Shown piece by piece: positions 12,716 to 13,478 of a DNA stretch of 13,478 nt (its first letter is position 1; the number at the start of each line of letters is the position of its first letter). Location: contig JAGVXJ010000074.1 in assembly GCA_018303895.1 (NCBI GenBank), positions 1 through 13,478 on the forward strand. Direction: 5' to 3'. The stretch comes from Candidatus Pacearchaeota archaeon (lineage in GTDB: Archaea; Nanobdellota; Nanobdellia; Pacearchaeales; GW2011-AR1). The notes beneath the pieces are model-generated. The model was not told the DNA's origin. It did not search any database and worked only from the letters and a program-made list of their open reading frames with translations. The translations under genes were made by a program, and so were the position numbers.

Positions 12716-13465
12716 ATGGCAAAATACATTCACACTCCCGAAGATAGAGAATTTGGAAAAGATACTGAAGATTGGATTTTCTTAAATGAGCATTTAGGGC
12801 ATGATTTTGGAACAGTATTGCATGGGCTTTCAGGATATATTGATGAAGGAATAAGGGGAGAAACGATCATTTTAAATGATTTTTCAGAAATGAAGATTTT
12901 AAATGAGCATATTAACAGAATTTATGATGCAATTAAATTTGGATACCAAAAGATAGCAAAAGAAAATTTCTCAATTAAAAAAATTCTCCAATTAAATAAA
13001 GAAATGCTTTCCAAAAGAGAATTATGTGTTTTAATTCAAGATACTCCAAAAATAATTTGCTACAATATTAAGAATAAAATATATTTGCAATATTTTAATT
13101 TTGTAAAAAATGCTTATGAACATGGTTTCAAAAATTCTCAAGTTCCTTATGAAGAAAAAAAAATTATTCTCGGTGCAGAAGTTTTTCCCATCTCAGAAGA
13201 ACAATTAACATATCTTGGAAGAAATCATAATTTATATCGTGTTGGAGAGGACTTTGTTCGAGCTTACGTTAAAGATAATGGTTGCGGAATTCCAGAAGAA
13301 AATTTAGAAAAAGTTTTCAAAAGAAAACCAAGCACAAGTGAACGTGGCGTCGGACTTTCTTTGATTGACTGGGTTTGCGATTCAATTCATGGTTATGCAA
13401 GTGTTGAAAGTGAAGTCGGAAAAGGAAGTGAGTTTAGTTTGTATTTTGCGAGGGAAAGAAAATGA
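12716..13465 (+). CDS. Soluble histidine-kinase-like ATPase (GHKL fold)
   Basis: This 249-residue protein has the ATP-binding boxes of sensor histidine kinases. The N box is YFNFVKNAYEHG (126-137, Asn132), the G1 box is DNGCGIP (187-193), the F box is near F201, and the G2 box is RGVGLSL (210-216), with GKGSEFSLYF (235-244) closing the fold. Residues 27-44 (LGHDFGTVLHGLSGYIDE) resemble the phospho-acceptor helix, with His29 the likely site. No membrane span or sensory domain is seen, so the signal and partner are unknown. An in-frame TAG two codons upstream makes the ATG at 12716 the first possible start. It lies close behind uL15 and probably shares its transcript. Its TGA overlaps another start (ATGA), so the next gene is coupled to it. 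Confidence 0.88.
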   Translation: MAKYIHTPEDREFGKDTEDWIFLNEHLGHDFGTVLHGLSGYIDEGIRGETIILNDFSEMKILNEHINRIYDAIKFGYQKIAKENFSIKKILQLNKEMLSKRELCVLIQDTPKIICYNIKNKIYLQYFNFVKNAYEHGFKNSQVPYEEKKIILGAEVFPISEEQLTYLGRNHNLYRVGEDFVRAYVKDNGCGIPEENLEKVFKRKPSTSERGVGLSLIDWVCDSIHGYASVESEVGKGSEFSLYFARERK

Positions 13466-13478
13466 AAATACTAACTTA
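13462..13478 (+). CDS. Start of the next gene, truncated by the window end
   Basis: An ATG at 13462 overlaps the kinase-like gene's TGA (ATGA) and reads MKILT before the window ends. This is the same coupled junction seen throughout the operon, so a gene very probably begins here. MKIL is a common opening for response-regulator receiver domains, which would suit a kinase neighbour, but five residues cannot show it. Confidence 0.45.

Overview
This window is almost entirely one archaeal ribosomal-protein super-operon (the spc/S10-type cluster), all on the plus strand. The order is uL3, an unknown gene, uL4, uL23, uL2, uS19, uL22, uS3, uL29, aIF1 (SUI1), uS17, uL14, uL24, eS4, uL5, uS14, uS8, uL6, eL32, eL19, uL18, uS5, uL30, uL15. 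The proteins eS4, eL32 and eL19, the archaeal-type uL30 and aIF1 inside the cluster make it archaeal. The very AT-rich DNA, compact proteins, near-zero gene spacing, a long-form uS14 and the absence of rnp1 suggest a DPANN archaeon of the Woesearchaeota/Pacearchaeota kind. The lineage is an inference from recall, not a measurement.

Layout: bases 1-296 hold the end of an unrecognised gene. Bases 297-514 are a noncoding leader with a T-tract, a 14-base palindrome, a good archaeal TATA box (421-430) and a possible short upstream ORF. Bases 515-12678 are the ribosomal genes. Bases 12716-13465 encode a soluble histidine-kinase-like ATPase where archaeal operons usually carry secY. Its stop overlaps the start of another gene that runs off the window.

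The genes are packed for translational coupling. Eight junctions have the identical form TAA-A-ATG; the others are mostly ATGA, TAATG or TAAATG. Two of the junctions that look like gaps (uL22/uS3 and eL19/uL18) are each exactly filled by a tiny ORF. It begins at the upstream stop and ends at the downstream start, so the chain of stop-start contacts is unbroken from uL3 to uL18. The first clear break is a 54-base gap before uS5, which holds a hairpin.

Points most worth a second look are the two bridging mini-ORFs, the unknown 110-residue gene wedged between uL3 and uL4, the kinase-like gene at the secY position, a strong excess of the pentamer CGTCG/CGACG in AT-rich DNA, and lineage-specific charged tails on uL22, uS5, uL24 and uL15.
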